Below, piece by piece: positions 31,542 through 40,158 of a DNA stretch of 44,613 nucleotides. This stretch comes from Brevinematales bacterium. GTDB lineage: Bacteria > Spirochaetota > Brevinematia > Brevinematales > GWF1-51-8. The notes below the pieces were generated by a model, which was not told the DNA's origin, ran no database searches, and worked only from the letters and a program-made list of their open reading frames with translations. A program made the position numbers and the translations under genes. Position 1 is the stretch's first letter; each line of letters begins with the position of its first letter. The stretch is from contig JABLXV010000023.1 in NCBI GenBank assembly GCA_013177895.1, positions 1 to 44,613 of the forward strand. The letters are read 5' to 3'.

Positions 31542-32246
31542 ATGAAAAGTAAAATTCGTTTCCTGTGGTGTATGTTCGCCGCGATGATGATACTTTCCTG
31601 CGGCGGGGGGAGCGCCTCTGTTAAGGCGGAGGTTCAGGTGAAGGTATATGTCCCGAAGGCATACCAGAACCAGTTCGGGGACAAGTTTGCCAAGTATGAC
31701 GATACGCTCCGTAAGGCTAACGATATCAACGAGCTGTTGGTTAAGGCCGCCGCGGATGTGGACGATTTCACATCGAACCTGAAATTAATTATCGGCGATA
31801 CCAAAGCCGCTATCAGCGATCCTGAATCCGCTCTGGCGGCGTTCGTCGACTCACTCAAGAGCGCGGAAGTTTCGGTTGCACTGAAGCTCGAGATCTACGC
31901 GGAGGATGGAAAGGCGAAATTTAAAGTGAACCCTACGGCAAGCGTGGAAATCCCGGCTGATATTCAGGCCAAGATAGACGCGTTCGAAAAGGTAATCAAA
32001 GCATTGCCGTCCGCGGCGGAAGAAGTGACGAAAGCCGGAACGACCAGCGTTCAGCTTGCCAAGGACTGTAAAAACCTCGCGCAAAGCGCGCCTAAGGATT
32101 TCACCGGGCTGGACGCGTTGAACGCCCCCAAGGCAGCCGGTGCGCTTACCGACGCCGCAGCGAAACTTGCCGAGGTACCGTCCAAGGTTACCGTGCTCGC
32201 GAAAAAGCTCAGCGATCTCCTGTACTATGTAAATTCCGCTTTTTAG
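31542..32246 (+). CDS. putative lipoprotein of unknown function
   Basis: A 234-residue protein. The signal sequence ends in a lipobox (MMILSCGGG, cysteine about residue 20), so it should be lipidated. The mature part is alpha-helical with much alanine and lysine and long amphipathic helices (AFEKVIKALPSAAEEVTKAG; AAKLAEVPSKVTVLAKKLSD). I do not recognise the family. The ATG follows AGGAGG 5 nt upstream. It has its own promoter and terminator, so it forms a one-gene unit. Confidence 0.85.
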   Translation: MKSKIRFLWCMFAAMMILSCGGGSASVKAEVQVKVYVPKAYQNQFGDKFAKYDDTLRKANDINELLVKAAADVDDFTSNLKLIIGDTKAAISDPESALAAFVDSLKSAEVSVALKLEIYAEDGKAKFKVNPTASVEIPADIQAKIDAFEKVIKALPSAAEEVTKAGTTSVQLAKDCKNLAQSAPKDFTGLDALNAPKAAGALTDAAAKLAEVPSKVTVLAKKLSDLLYYVNSAF

Positions 32247-32264
32247 CTAAGTACCATATATGAA

Positions 32265-32298
32265 GGGGCGGCATTTTGCCGTCCCTGAATTTTTTTTC
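32265..32298 (+). terminator. terminator of the lipoprotein gene
   Basis: The stem GGGGCGGCA / TGCCGTCCC (one G-T pair) around TTT, followed by TGAATTTTTTTT, 19 bp past the stop codon. Confidence 0.9.
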
Positions 32299-32302
32299 CT
32301 CT

Positions 32303-32395
32303 CTATGCCTCCGCGGCTAACGATTTCATTTTATCCGCGTGTATTCTCGTTTCCCTGTACCGGGCGCAGTCGAGGTATTCGCGGATAGTTTTCAC
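32303..32395 (-). CDS. possible 30-residue small gene or gene remnant
   Basis: A GTG (32393-32395), preceded at 7 nt by AGG, opens a short frame (MKTIREYLDCARYRETRIHA, then DKMKSLAAEA) that ends at 32303. The composition looks like real helical protein and not chance. It could be a tiny gene or the 3' end of a lost one, for example an antitoxin. No promoter is evident. Confidence 0.25.
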   Translation of the reverse strand: MKTIREYLDCARYRETRIHADKMKSLAAEA

Positions 32396-32466
32396 TGTTA
32401 TCCTACTTGTCTAACGCGAAACGGGAGAAAATTATCGAAGATAAAACAATACCCCTCCCTTTTTTC

Positions 32467-32494
32467 TTGCCTTTTACCCGGTTTGTGGTAGAAT
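32467..32494 (+). promoter_or_regulatory. promoter of the toxin-antitoxin pair
   Basis: TTGCCT (32467-32472), 16 bp, TAGAAT (32489-32494), 33 nt before the antitoxin ATG. Confidence 0.6.
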
Positions 32495-32526
32495 ATATCC
32501 AGCAAGTATATTTTCAGGAGAAAGCC

Positions 32527-32724
32527 ATGATTTTACATGGAATTTACGATAACGGGAAAATCGAGATAAAAGAAAAAAATCTGCCGAATATCCGCTTGGA
32601 AATCGAAATAAATTTACCGGTCGATACCCCTGTAAGTTCACGTTTCACCAAGGCATTACAAATCATTGATAATTATCATGGTAATATCGAAACATGGTCG
32701 CGGGAAGAAATTCATGAGCGATAG
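32527..32724 (+). CDS. probable antitoxin of a VapBC-like pair
   Basis: A 65-residue acidic/basic protein (MILHGIYDNGKIEIKEKNLP, then LEIEINLP, and a C-terminal helical ALQIIDNYHGNIETWSREEI). The beta-hairpin start resembles the DUF104/AbrB-like N-terminus of small antitoxins (G-x-Y-D-x-G-K-I-E). The C-terminal tail would wrap around the toxin. Its position directly before a PIN-domain gene, which it overlaps by 11 bp, supports the role. The start ATG follows CAGGAG; a reading-frame extension upstream of it has no such site. Confidence 0.78.
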   Translation: MILHGIYDNGKIEIKEKNLPNIRLEIEINLPVDTPVSSRFTKALQIIDNYHGNIETWSREEIHER

Positions 32725-33136
32725 GATTTTCCTGGATACCAATATTCTGGTATATGCCTTCGATAAAGAAATTCCTGTCAAACAAACGAGAGCTAAAGAT
32801 TTATTGAAAAATCTTTTTGAATCCGTAACGTGTTTTATCAGTACCCAAGTTATTTCCGAATTTTGTAATATTGGTATAAAAAAGATGAGGCCCGCCTTAG
32901 ACGATGCAACCCTTGCCGAGTTTACTGCTCTTATTCCCGAATCCCAAATACATATTATCACCAAACAGGATATACTCAATGCCATCGGAAATACTACCCG
33001 TTTGGGATTATCCTATTGGGACGCCCTGATTGTAGCAGCTTCTCTTTCAGCAGACTGCGAAATACTTTATACCGAGGACTTGCAGGACGGTTTTCGGATC
33101 GGCAATCGCTTGACTATCGTCAATCCGTTCAGATAA
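32714..33136 (+). CDS. PIN-domain ribonuclease toxin (VapC-like)
   Basis: A 140-residue PIN domain. The four acidic metal-binding positions are visible: D in FLDTNILVYAFD (residue 7), E in QVISEFCNI (about 48), D in SYWDALIVAA (about 101) and D in YTEDLQDG (about 120). VapC toxins cut tRNA or rRNA and are kept silent by the upstream antitoxin. It starts inside the end of the antitoxin gene (11-bp overlap) at ATG 32714 with GGGAAG upstream. Length and motifs are complete, so it is probably active. Confidence 0.9.
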   Translation: MSDRIFLDTNILVYAFDKEIPVKQTRAKDLLKNLFESVTCFISTQVISEFCNIGIKKMRPALDDATLAEFTALIPESQIHIITKQDILNAIGNTTRLGLSYWDALIVAASLSADCEILYTEDLQDGFRIGNRLTIVNPFR

Positions 33137-33151
33137 ATATCGGAGTATTCT

Positions 33152-34147
33152 ATGACCGCACAGCAGTTCACCGCGAAAAACCGCGCCCTATGGAGCCGCC
33201 TGACCGAGCTCCTCAAGAAGCGCAAACGCACGTTCGACGAGACCCGCGAGACGGGCGAACTTTACCGCACCGTCACCGAGCATCTTTCGCTCGCGCAGAC
33301 CGGATTCCCCGAGCACCCCATCACCCAATATCTCAACCAGCTCGTGCGCGACTGCCATCTGCTGTTCTACCGACCGGAAAAGACGCGCTTCCAACGACTC
33401 CTGCAATTCCTGTTCCGTACGTTCCCGGAAACCCTCGCGCGGCTGGGAATCCCTATCCTCATCGCGCTGGGCGTTTTCCTCGCGGGGACAGTCGTATCGT
33501 TCGTCATGGTCACTAATAACGTCAAACTCGCCGAGATGTTCCTCGACCCCGGGACTTACCAGATGGCGCGCTATGACCTCGAGAACAAACAGAAATTCGG
33601 CAATTTCGACAATATCCCTGAGGAATACCGGGTCTCGGTATCGTTCTTCATCTGGTATAATAACAGCCGGGTCTCGCTGTACTGCTTCGCGCTCGGCATC
33701 ACATTAGGACTGGGCACGATTTATATCCTCGCGAGTAACGGGTTCATGCTGGGCGCGCTCGGGGCGTTCTACTACCTCAACGGGAGTTTCGACGATTTCG
33801 TATCGCTGATTATGATACACGGATCTATCGAGCTCCCGGCGATCATCATCGCGGGGGGCGCGGGATTATATATCGGCTCGGCGATACTCCTGCCGGGGCG
33901 GCAGCCGCGCGGGGTAAGGCTGAAGAATAACGCGCGGGACGCGTTCCGGGCGCTCGCGGGAGTCGTGTTCCTGCTGTTCATATCCGGCCTCATCGAGGGT
34001 CTGATCACCCCGATGAAGATCGCCATCAACCTGCGCCTGTTTGTCGCGATGATCAATACGGTGTTTATATTGAGCTATTTCCTGATCGGGTTCGTATGGA
34101 AACGCAGAAATGAGTCGTTTGCGGAGACGGCTCCTGTAAAGGTTTAA
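33152..34147 (+). CDS. SpoIIM-family (DUF95) membrane protein
   Basis: A 331-residue protein with a cytoplasmic helical N-terminus (about 1-85) and five to six membrane segments. The family pattern is recognisable in FFIWYNNSRVSLYCFALGIT, LGLGTIYILASNGFMLGALG and IHGSIELPAIIIAGGAGLYI (H-G-x-x-E-L-P). In sporulating bacteria SpoIIM works with SpoIID/P in engulfment. In non-sporulating bacteria it usually sits beside RDD, DUF58 and MoxR genes, as it does here. It is on the opposite strand to that operon and convergent with the DUF58 gene, 203 bp away. The ATG follows CGGAG. It may be co-transcribed with the vapC-like gene (15 bp upstream). Confidence 0.88.
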   Translation: MTAQQFTAKNRALWSRLTELLKKRKRTFDETRETGELYRTVTEHLSLAQTGFPEHPITQYLNQLVRDCHLLFYRPEKTRFQRLLQFLFRTFPETLARLGIPILIALGVFLAGTVVSFVMVTNNVKLAEMFLDPGTYQMARYDLENKQKFGNFDNIPEEYRVSVSFFIWYNNSRVSLYCFALGITLGLGTIYILASNGFMLGALGAFYYLNGSFDDFVSLIMIHGSIELPAIIIAGGAGLYIGSAILLPGRQPRGVRLKNNARDAFRALAGVVFLLFISGLIEGLITPMKIAINLRLFVAMINTVFILSYFLIGFVWKRRNESFAETAPVKV

Positions 34148-34215
34148 TGATAAATATAAAGATTGGTTTTCATATGTCCCTGCGATACCGCGTACAATAA
34201 ATATTTGAAGCGCGG

Positions 34216-34335
34216 TAGAAGAAATCTAATAATCAGACTGCTTTACTACGTTCGCAGTGAAACAAGGCTGATAATTGGTTTTTAGATATTTTTCCGTCAC
34301 TGCGGGCGGCCGTAGGGAGCGAAACAGTCTGTTCG
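34216..34335. repeat. partial MITE-like element, copy 3
   Basis: Contains the CAGACTGCTT...CGCAGTGA and TTTTCCGTCACTGCGGGCGG arms shared with the other MITE-like copies, but not the GTTGAC/GTCAAC ends. It lies between convergent spoIIM-like and DUF58 genes. Confidence 0.6.
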
Positions 34336-34349
34336 TTCTCAGCTCAACC

Positions 34350-35630
34350 TCATACCGACAGGTAGGTATTCACGACCTTCTGCTTGATATTCTCCGCGTT
34401 GACGCGGATAGTCCGTATCCCCGTCTTGGAAAGTTCGCGCACGATCGTCTCCTTCTCGGCGATCTGTTCCTCCTGTAAAATCCTCCGCGCGATACTCCCC
34501 AAATCCTCGCCCTTCGCCCATTCCTCGATCTCCTCGAAGCTGACGAAATAGATCTGGTGATGCCCGGCTAATAACCGGAGCAGGCTCATCAGGTCCTGCG
34601 AGACGATCCGGTCGTAGAGTTCGGAGAATACGAAGATGATGGAGTTCTTCCGAAGGCGGTGCATGAGGTAACGGTAGGCGGCGAGGTAGTCGCTGCGGTA
34701 GAAATCCGCCTCGGTCTTATAGAGCGCGGAAAGCACCTCGTTCAGCACCCGGTTCTTCCGGCTGGGCTTGATATACGAATGCACCTTGTCCGAAAAGGTC
34801 AGGAGTCCGAAAAAGTCCTTTTTCCGAGACGCCGCGCCCGCGAGTATCAGCGACGCGTCCACCGCGTAATCGAGCTTCGTCAGGTCGCCGTAACGGGTCG
34901 TCATCATACGCCCCGCGTCGATCAATGTGAACACGTTGCGGTTGTACTCCTTCTCGTCCACCTCGACTATCGGGTAACGGTGCTTCGCGGTGGCCTTCCA
35001 GTTGATCTTGCGGTAATTGTCGCCCCATAGGTACTCCCGCAGGAAATCGAACTCGTTCTCGCCGCCGTGCATCGGGCGTTTGTACCCGATCTGCTCGAGA
35101 CGGTTCATGCGGAACATCATCAGGTACTTCTTCAGTTCGAGGATGTTCGGGTAGACCTTCACATCGGTGGGGATATCGTAACGGTACTGCCGCGCGGTCA
35201 GCCCCCATCGCCCGGACACCCGGAGCTGGACTCCCCCGAAACGGTAATCTCCCTTACGGAGGGGCTTGATCTGGTATGCGGCGGCGGCAATCGACATCGG
35301 CGCGGAGTCGATCGTCACGCGGTCGTCAGCGGTCTCCATCTCTCCGGGATACTCGTCGCGCAGTTCTATCCCGCACGCGAACCCGCTCTTATTAGCGACA
35401 CGGAAGCGGATGAGATTCCCGGCGCCGATAGACAGGAACTTCTCATGCTCGCGGGCGACGGACAGTTCCTTCTTGCGGGGTATCAACGCGATATCGATAC
35501 CGGTCAGCACGACCAGCGCGAGGTAATAGACGTACTGGAGCACGCCGAACACCGGCGCGGCGAAACCTAGAAGCGAGAACGCGAACCCGCAGGCGAGCAG
35601 GATAAGAAATTTACGGCGCGGAACAATCAT
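34350..35630 (-). CDS. DUF58-domain protein
   Basis: A 426-residue protein: two membrane segments at the N-terminus (about 8-50), a beta-rich middle (about 60-165) and a C-terminal von Willebrand A-like DUF58 domain. The latter contains DFLREYLWGDNYRKINWKAT (the R-x-Y-x-x-G-D-x-x-R-x-I-D/N-W signature), NVFTLIDAGRMM with a MIDAS-like D-x-G-x-M, and IIFVFSELYDRI. DUF58 proteins pair with MoxR ATPases, which may act as their chaperones. The ATG overlaps the moxR stop by 4 bp (35627-35630). Last gene of a six-gene operon. Confidence 0.92.
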   Translation of the reverse strand: MIVPRRKFLILLACGFAFSLLGFAAPVFGVLQYVYYLALVVLTGIDIALIPRKKELSVAREHEKFLSIGAGNLIRFRVANKSGFACGIELRDEYPGEMETADDRVTIDSAPMSIAAAAYQIKPLRKGDYRFGGVQLRVSGRWGLTARQYRYDIPTDVKVYPNILELKKYLMMFRMNRLEQIGYKRPMHGGENEFDFLREYLWGDNYRKINWKATAKHRYPIVEVDEKEYNRNVFTLIDAGRMMTTRYGDLTKLDYAVDASLILAGAASRKKDFFGLLTFSDKVHSYIKPSRKNRVLNEVLSALYKTEADFYRSDYLAAYRYLMHRLRKNSIIFVFSELYDRIVSQDLMSLLRLLAGHHQIYFVSFEEIEEWAKGEDLGSIARRILQEEQIAEKETIVRELSKTGIRTIRVNAENIKQKVVNTYLSV

Positions 35631-36571
35631 CTCGGCACCTTGACGCTTTCTATAATCGTCTTGACCACATCGTCGGTCTTATACCCCTCGATCTCCGCGT
35701 CGGCCTGAAGGATGACACGGTGACGGAGCACCGGGGACGCGGACTGCTTCACATCGTCGGGGATGACATAGTCGCGGCCGTCGAGCCCCGCCCGGTAACG
35801 CGCGATATTCAGGAGCGCAATCCCCGCTCGCGTACTCGCCCCGAGCAGGATAGCCGGGTTTACCCGGGTCTCGCGGATTATATTCATAATGTACTCCATA
35901 ATCCAGTCGTCCACACGGATTTTCGCGGCTTCCTTACGGCACTCGCCGATGCTCTTTTTATCGATAGTCTCGAATTTTACCTTGTCCAGTTCCTTCGAGT
36001 CGAACCCGTCCCGGAACTTCTTCAGCACATCGGTCTCGACGTCCTTCTCCGGGTAATCGACGTTGATTTTCATCAGGAAGCGGTCGAGCTGAGCCTCGGG
36101 TAACGGGTATGTCCCCTCGAACTCCACCGGGTTCTGGGTCGCTAGCACCATGTACGGCGGCTCCATCGGGTAACTCTTCCCCTCGATAGTGACCTGCTGT
36201 TCCTCCATCACCTCGAGCAGCGCGGACTGGGTCTTCGGCGACGCGCGGTTGATTTCATCGGCGAGCATGATGTTGGTAAACACCGGGCCGGCGTGGAACA
36301 CGAACCGCCCGCCCTGCACGTCGTAAACCATCGTACCGAGGATATCCGACGGCATCAGGTCAGGGGTGAACTGGATGCGGGAGAACTTCACGCCCGTAAT
36401 CATCGAGAACGTCCGCGCGATCAGCGTCTTCGCGAGGCCCGGTACCCCCTCGAGGATGACATGCCCCCCGGTCAGGAACGCGAGCGTGATGAGATCGATC
36501 ACCCCCTCCTGTCCCACGATGACCTTTTTCATTTCTTTCCTGATATGTTCGCCGAATTCGCGGATTTTCAT
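35627..36571 (-). CDS. MoxR-family AAA+ ATPase
   Basis: A 314-residue AAA+ ATPase. Motifs: Walker A GVPGLAKT (about 42-49), Walker B IMLADEINRASPKTQSALLE (about 104-123, with the MoxR-typical E-x-x-x-x-P), sensor 1 LATQNPVEFEGTYPLPEAQL with the arginine-finger DRF next to it, and sensor 2 GASTRAGIALLNIAR. MoxR proteins remodel or insert cofactors into VWA-domain partners; here the partner is probably the DUF58 product next door. It overlaps both neighbours by 4 bp, so expression is coupled. The ATG follows AGGAGTAATAA. Confidence 0.95.
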   Translation of the reverse strand: MKIREFGEHIRKEMKKVIVGQEGVIDLITLAFLTGGHVILEGVPGLAKTLIARTFSMITGVKFSRIQFTPDLMPSDILGTMVYDVQGGRFVFHAGPVFTNIMLADEINRASPKTQSALLEVMEEQQVTIEGKSYPMEPPYMVLATQNPVEFEGTYPLPEAQLDRFLMKINVDYPEKDVETDVLKKFRDGFDSKELDKVKFETIDKKSIGECRKEAAKIRVDDWIMEYIMNIIRETRVNPAILLGASTRAGIALLNIARYRAGLDGRDYVIPDDVKQSASPVLRHRVILQADAEIEGYKTDDVVKTIIESVKVPR

Positions 36572-37812
36572 TTATTACTCCTTTCCTGTTCGTTCATTAT
36601 TTTCACCAATTCCCTGAGTTTAACAACAGCGTCGCCGTCGCCGGTCTCCGAACCTTCGAGCGCCTTTTTTACCGCGGCTTTAGGGTAGCGGTTCGGCAGG
36701 AGCGCGCCGAGTCGGGTCAGGTTCACCCGCGCGAGCAGGAGCAGACGCCCGGCGTAACGCCGCCGCCCGAGCAGCCCCGCCATCCCCTCGGAATAGTAGT
36801 AGATTTTCTCCTCGCGCGCGTCTTTCGGGTAACGGTACCGCCCGAAACGCAGCCCCGCCGCGAAGAAGTACGCCAGCAGAAAAAGCGCCGCCTGCACGAT
36901 CAGGTGACGGAACTCCGGCTTCGCGATGAAGTAGAATATCGTCATCTGCCCCTGTATGCCGTGGTGGTACTCGTCGAAATATAAGCTATTTCCGCCCCCT
37001 ATGTAATGCGATACCATCCGGTAGATGAACGCGCCGTTATCGCCCTCGCGGAGTTTCAGGTTCGACAGGAACTCCGAGTCGGACACCAGTACGATATGCC
37101 CCTTCCCGATCTTACGCTCGAGCGCGAGCGTTCCCATACTGTCGATCACGAGCGGGTCCCATTTCATATTCCATATCGTGAACCGTTTCATATCGGGCAT
37201 ATCGAGTTTCTTGATATCCTTGAAAATTCCCGCGAAATCTTTCACTATCATGGATGTATTAGAATAAACGCTGAAAAAAGCAACGTGCTTGAATCCGTCA
37301 TCGGGCGGCGCTTCCGTCGGGTCTTCGTCCTCCGGGGCGATAAACTCCGCGATCTTCGACGAATCCCCGGTAAATATCATCACCGTGAACCCGCCGTCAG
37401 CGAATTTTTCAAAGAGCGCGACGTCGTCCTTCGAAAATACGCCGCCCGGTTCCACGCAGAGCATCACCCCGGTCGCGGCGGACTTCTCCTGCTTGACGAA
37501 CCAGTTATCCTCGTTGGTGTAGAACTCCGTGCGCGCGTAAAAATCCACGAGCGGCTCGGTGATCTGTTCGGGCTTCAGCCCGAGAGCGGTGAAGTACTCC
37601 CAGAGCGCCATCGTCCCGGACGTGCCGGAGTTGAAGATGCTCCGGTCGGCAAACAGGTCGTGATCCTTCGGGCGGCCGGCCTTCGCGCGTTCCATAATAT
37701 ACAACGCCCCGATCAGGACGGCGGATAGAACGACGAGGATGACCGCGGTCGACTTAAACGACTTGCCGCGATAAAAAGGTTTCAACTTGTCCCAGTATTT
37801 CCCTGCATTCAT
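36568..37812 (-). CDS. DUF4350-domain membrane protein
   Basis: A 414-residue protein with a single N-terminal membrane segment (about 22-40), a soluble Rossmann-like domain (about 50-260; SIFNSGTSGTMALWEYFTAL, MIFTGDSSKIAEFIAP, GHIVLVSDSEFLSNLKLREG), a second membrane segment (about 300-320), and a basic tail. This is the layout of DUF4350 proteins, which accompany MoxR-DUF58-DUF4129 clusters and resemble GATase1-like folds. The ATG lies 59 bp inside the DUF4129 gene, behind GGAAGAAG, which is unusually deep. The next ATG would delete the membrane anchor, so this start is preferred. Confidence 0.85.
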   Translation of the reverse strand: MNAGKYWDKLKPFYRGKSFKSTAVILVVLSAVLIGALYIMERAKAGRPKDHDLFADRSIFNSGTSGTMALWEYFTALGLKPEQITEPLVDFYARTEFYTNEDNWFVKQEKSAATGVMLCVEPGGVFSKDDVALFEKFADGGFTVMIFTGDSSKIAEFIAPEDEDPTEAPPDDGFKHVAFFSVYSNTSMIVKDFAGIFKDIKKLDMPDMKRFTIWNMKWDPLVIDSMGTLALERKIGKGHIVLVSDSEFLSNLKLREGDNGAFIYRMVSHYIGGGNSLYFDEYHHGIQGQMTIFYFIAKPEFRHLIVQAALFLLAYFFAAGLRFGRYRYPKDAREEKIYYYSEGMAGLLGRRRYAGRLLLLARVNLTRLGALLPNRYPKAAVKKALEGSETGDGDAVVKLRELVKIMNEQERSNK

Positions 37813-38461
37813 CTTCTTCCAACCTGTCTTTATAAAATACCGCTATCTCGGACTTTCTGACAATCGTCTGCAATTCGCCGAATTTCCCGTGCCGTTTCAG
37901 ACGGGCGAGATACTCGCGGTCGGTGCGGCTTTTATCGTAGGCGACCGTCCCGTCCCCGGAAAGGTACAGCCATACCGCGTTCAGGAACATGTCGACCGCT
38001 TCCTTGAAACGCCCGTCCCTCATCAGGGATTTCCCGCGTTCTATCTCAAGCTGGTAATCGAGATTCAGGATTTCCTGCCCGGGCAGGTCGTCCTTGATTT
38101 TCTTCCGTTTCGTGAAATTCATGTTACGGACGGCGGTCAATACCAGAAACACGATCAGCCCGCCGACGACGACGATCACCAGAATAAGAAAGATACTGGA
38201 CAGCTTCCCGAGTTGAGTAAAAATATCGTCCCAGAATTTACCGACCGAACGGAGAATATCCTGAAGCCATTTGACAAACCCCGGAGTCTCGGGGATATCC
38301 GGTTTGACAAATTCCGTGTACTGGAATTTCGGCTGAGCGATCACTTTCTGTAATCTCGAATCGAGCTCGTCCTTCGGCAGGTTTCCCGCGAATACCGCGC
38401 CGCCCTTTATCAGCAGAAAGATAAAGGTAGTAAATATCCGCGCGCTATTTCGGTGTGTCAT
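37754..38461 (-). CDS. DUF4129-domain protein
   Basis: A 235-residue protein with a signal-like N-terminus (about 8-26), a periplasmic segment, a membrane segment (about 88-110, SIFLILVIVVVGGLIVFLVL) and a cytoplasmic C-terminal domain. The C-terminal part has the DUF4129 signature: DGRFKEAVDMFLNAVWLYLS and TDREYLARLKRHG (R-T-x-x-E-Y/L). DUF4129 proteins often carry transglutaminase domains in fusion; here that domain is absent. It overlaps the next gene by 59 bp and the previous one by 17 bp. Part of the RDD to DUF58 operon. Confidence 0.85.
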   Translation of the reverse strand: MTHRNSARIFTTFIFLLIKGGAVFAGNLPKDELDSRLQKVIAQPKFQYTEFVKPDIPETPGFVKWLQDILRSVGKFWDDIFTQLGKLSSIFLILVIVVVGGLIVFLVLTAVRNMNFTKRKKIKDDLPGQEILNLDYQLEIERGKSLMRDGRFKEAVDMFLNAVWLYLSGDGTVAYDKSRTDREYLARLKRHGKFGELQTIVRKSEIAVFYKDRLEEDECREILGQVETFLSRQVV

Positions 38462-39320
38462 CGGGTATCTTCACTTTTTTGATTCTGTCTATCAGTTCCG
38501 CGCCGTCCTGTACGTTTTTCAGATTATAATAACATAGGGTCAGCGACAGGTTCTGGAGCGGCAGGATGAACACCTGAAGGATCAGGACGAGCGCCGTGTT
38601 GAGTACATACATCATCAGGATATTCCCGCCCATCATATCTGCCGCGGCGGGTGCGCTGTATCCGCCCTGCTGAATCATCTTTACGATGCTCTCGACCAGC
38701 GGTACGATATAGATCGCGAGAGTCACTATCTGTCCGACCGACGCCATCAGGAGTCCGTACACAAGGATAATGACCGCCACGGTGATGAAGCTCTTCGTGA
38801 CCAGTTTGAAACTGGTATCGATCGCGCGGACATAATACTTATTGTCGAGCATGATTGCTTGCGGGATAAATATCAGGAACACGCTGAGCACCGCGAACGC
38901 GACGACGCACATGACCACCCCGAACGCGTACATCAGCGCTATCAGCAGGCCGGTCAGGAATAACGGTATCAGCCGTTTGAGGGTCTCCCGCGCGACTTCG
39001 CCGAGAGACATCTCCCGCCCGAATAACTTTCCCTCGATAGACTTGATCGACGCGGCCTCGGTCAGCCCGAACCCGAAGAGGTACACGACGAACGCGAGGA
39101 AGTAATAGAGAAGTTTGATGAAAAAAAAGATGTCCTGCAATTCTTCGGGACTGGGGAGTCCGATAAACGTCACGATCAATCCGCAGACGATCATCGTAGG
39201 GATAAAAAAGACGGCAATCACCTTCACATAGTACCAGAAGTCGCGGCAGAACAGTTTCACCGACCATGTGAGGATATCGTCGATGGTCATCCGTTTGGTC
39301 AGATCAGGCAGGTTGTCCAT
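38445..39320 (-). CDS. polytopic membrane protein, not assigned
   Basis: A 291-residue protein with about six hydrophobic segments (for example VKVIAVFFIPTMIVCGLIVT, VVMCVVAFAVLSVFLIFIP, FITVAVIILVYGLLMASVG). Two cytoplasmic motifs, TIDDILTWSVKLFCRDFWY at the start and AIMLDNKYYVRAIDTSFKLV in the middle, resemble the membrane domain of glycerophosphodiester phosphodiesterase-like proteins and DUF975. I do not assign a function. The ATG follows GGAGG and lies 17 bp inside the RDD gene. Second gene of the operon. Confidence 0.82.
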   Translation of the reverse strand: MDNLPDLTKRMTIDDILTWSVKLFCRDFWYYVKVIAVFFIPTMIVCGLIVTFIGLPSPEELQDIFFFIKLLYYFLAFVVYLFGFGLTEAASIKSIEGKLFGREMSLGEVARETLKRLIPLFLTGLLIALMYAFGVVMCVVAFAVLSVFLIFIPQAIMLDNKYYVRAIDTSFKLVTKSFITVAVIILVYGLLMASVGQIVTLAIYIVPLVESIVKMIQQGGYSAPAAADMMGGNILMMYVLNTALVLILQVFILPLQNLSLTLCYYNLKNVQDGAELIDRIKKVKIPDDTPK

Positions 39321-40104
39321 CGCCGCCTCCTTCGCCGCTCAGGATAGCGTTAATAGATATGATATATCCGCTCTTCTCCGCGCCCTCGGGACATTTCACC
39401 CCGGTCTTCTCCTCGAGCCACCCCACCATCTCGTTCTCGATATTCTTTATGGAATGAAAGTGATTGGTCTCGTAGAGGAAATCCCTCGAGGGGAAATAGT
39501 CCTCGATAATCTTCCGCTCTTCGGCGGTAAATCCCCGGTTCAGCTCGTCCTCCCTACCCTTGAAAAGCCCCCTATCGACCGTCAGTTTCCGCAGGTCGGG
39601 GAGCGCGGAGGCCTTCTCGCGCACCACGATCGTTCCGGCGACCAGGTCGCCCAACCGTTTTCTATCCTTGTTCACGAGCGCGCAAATCCCGCCCGCGAGG
39701 TACACGACCGGGAGGAAATCCACGAGCCGGAAAATATTCCGCAGGACGAGCGATAACGCGGACGCGGAACCGCCGTTATCCTGCACCACCCGGATATGCA
39801 GGAGTTTTTTACCGGGCGTCTGCCCCTTCCATAATAGTTCGAATATCAGGTGATAGGAGGTAACCAGTACCGCAAGGATAATAAGGAATACGATCATCGC
39901 AGGCACTACAAACGAATCGTTCTCGAGCTGCGCGCAGGTTCCGCCTAAAAGGACGAATGCGAGGACGATGAACAGTCCCGCGGTAATCAGGAATTGGAGA
40001 ACCATATCTACCGCGAACGCCGCGTAACGCAGGAACACCCCGGCGACTTCGAAATCGACCCTGATTTTTTCGGACGTCTGATAGGACTGCGACAAATCCT
40101 GCAT
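39304..40104 (-). CDS. RDD-family membrane protein
   Basis: A 266-residue protein. The RDD domain occupies about residues 10-160, with three or four membrane segments. The family's hallmark is present in modified form: FLRYAAFAVDMVLQFLITAG (R-x-x-A-x-x-x-D) and LLWKGQTPGKKLLHIRVVQD (G-x-T-x-G-K-x-x-x-x-I-R-V). The C-terminal 100 residues are soluble. RDD proteins are thought to act as small transporters or channels. It is the first gene of RDD-membrane protein-DUF4129-DUF4350-moxR-DUF58, with a strong promoter at 40130-40158 and AAGGAG before the ATG. Confidence 0.88.
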   Translation of the reverse strand: MQDLSQSYQTSEKIRVDFEVAGVFLRYAAFAVDMVLQFLITAGLFIVLAFVLLGGTCAQLENDSFVVPAMIVFLIILAVLVTSYHLIFELLWKGQTPGKKLLHIRVVQDNGGSASALSLVLRNIFRLVDFLPVVYLAGGICALVNKDRKRLGDLVAGTIVVREKASALPDLRKLTVDRGLFKGREDELNRGFTAEERKIIEDYFPSRDFLYETNHFHSIKNIENEMVGWLEEKTGVKCPEGAEKSGYIISINAILSGEGGGDGQPA

Positions 40105-40129
40105 CGGCGTTACTCCTTATCCGTGATAA

Positions 40130-40158
40130 ATTATACCACCCGACACGAATTCTAGCAA
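40130..40158 (-). promoter_or_regulatory. promoter of the RDD-MoxR-DUF58 operon
   Basis: Minus strand: TTGCTA (40153-40158), 17 bp, TATAAT (40130-40135), 25 nt before the ATG. One base separates the -35 from the hairpin of repeat copy 9. Confidence 0.82.
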
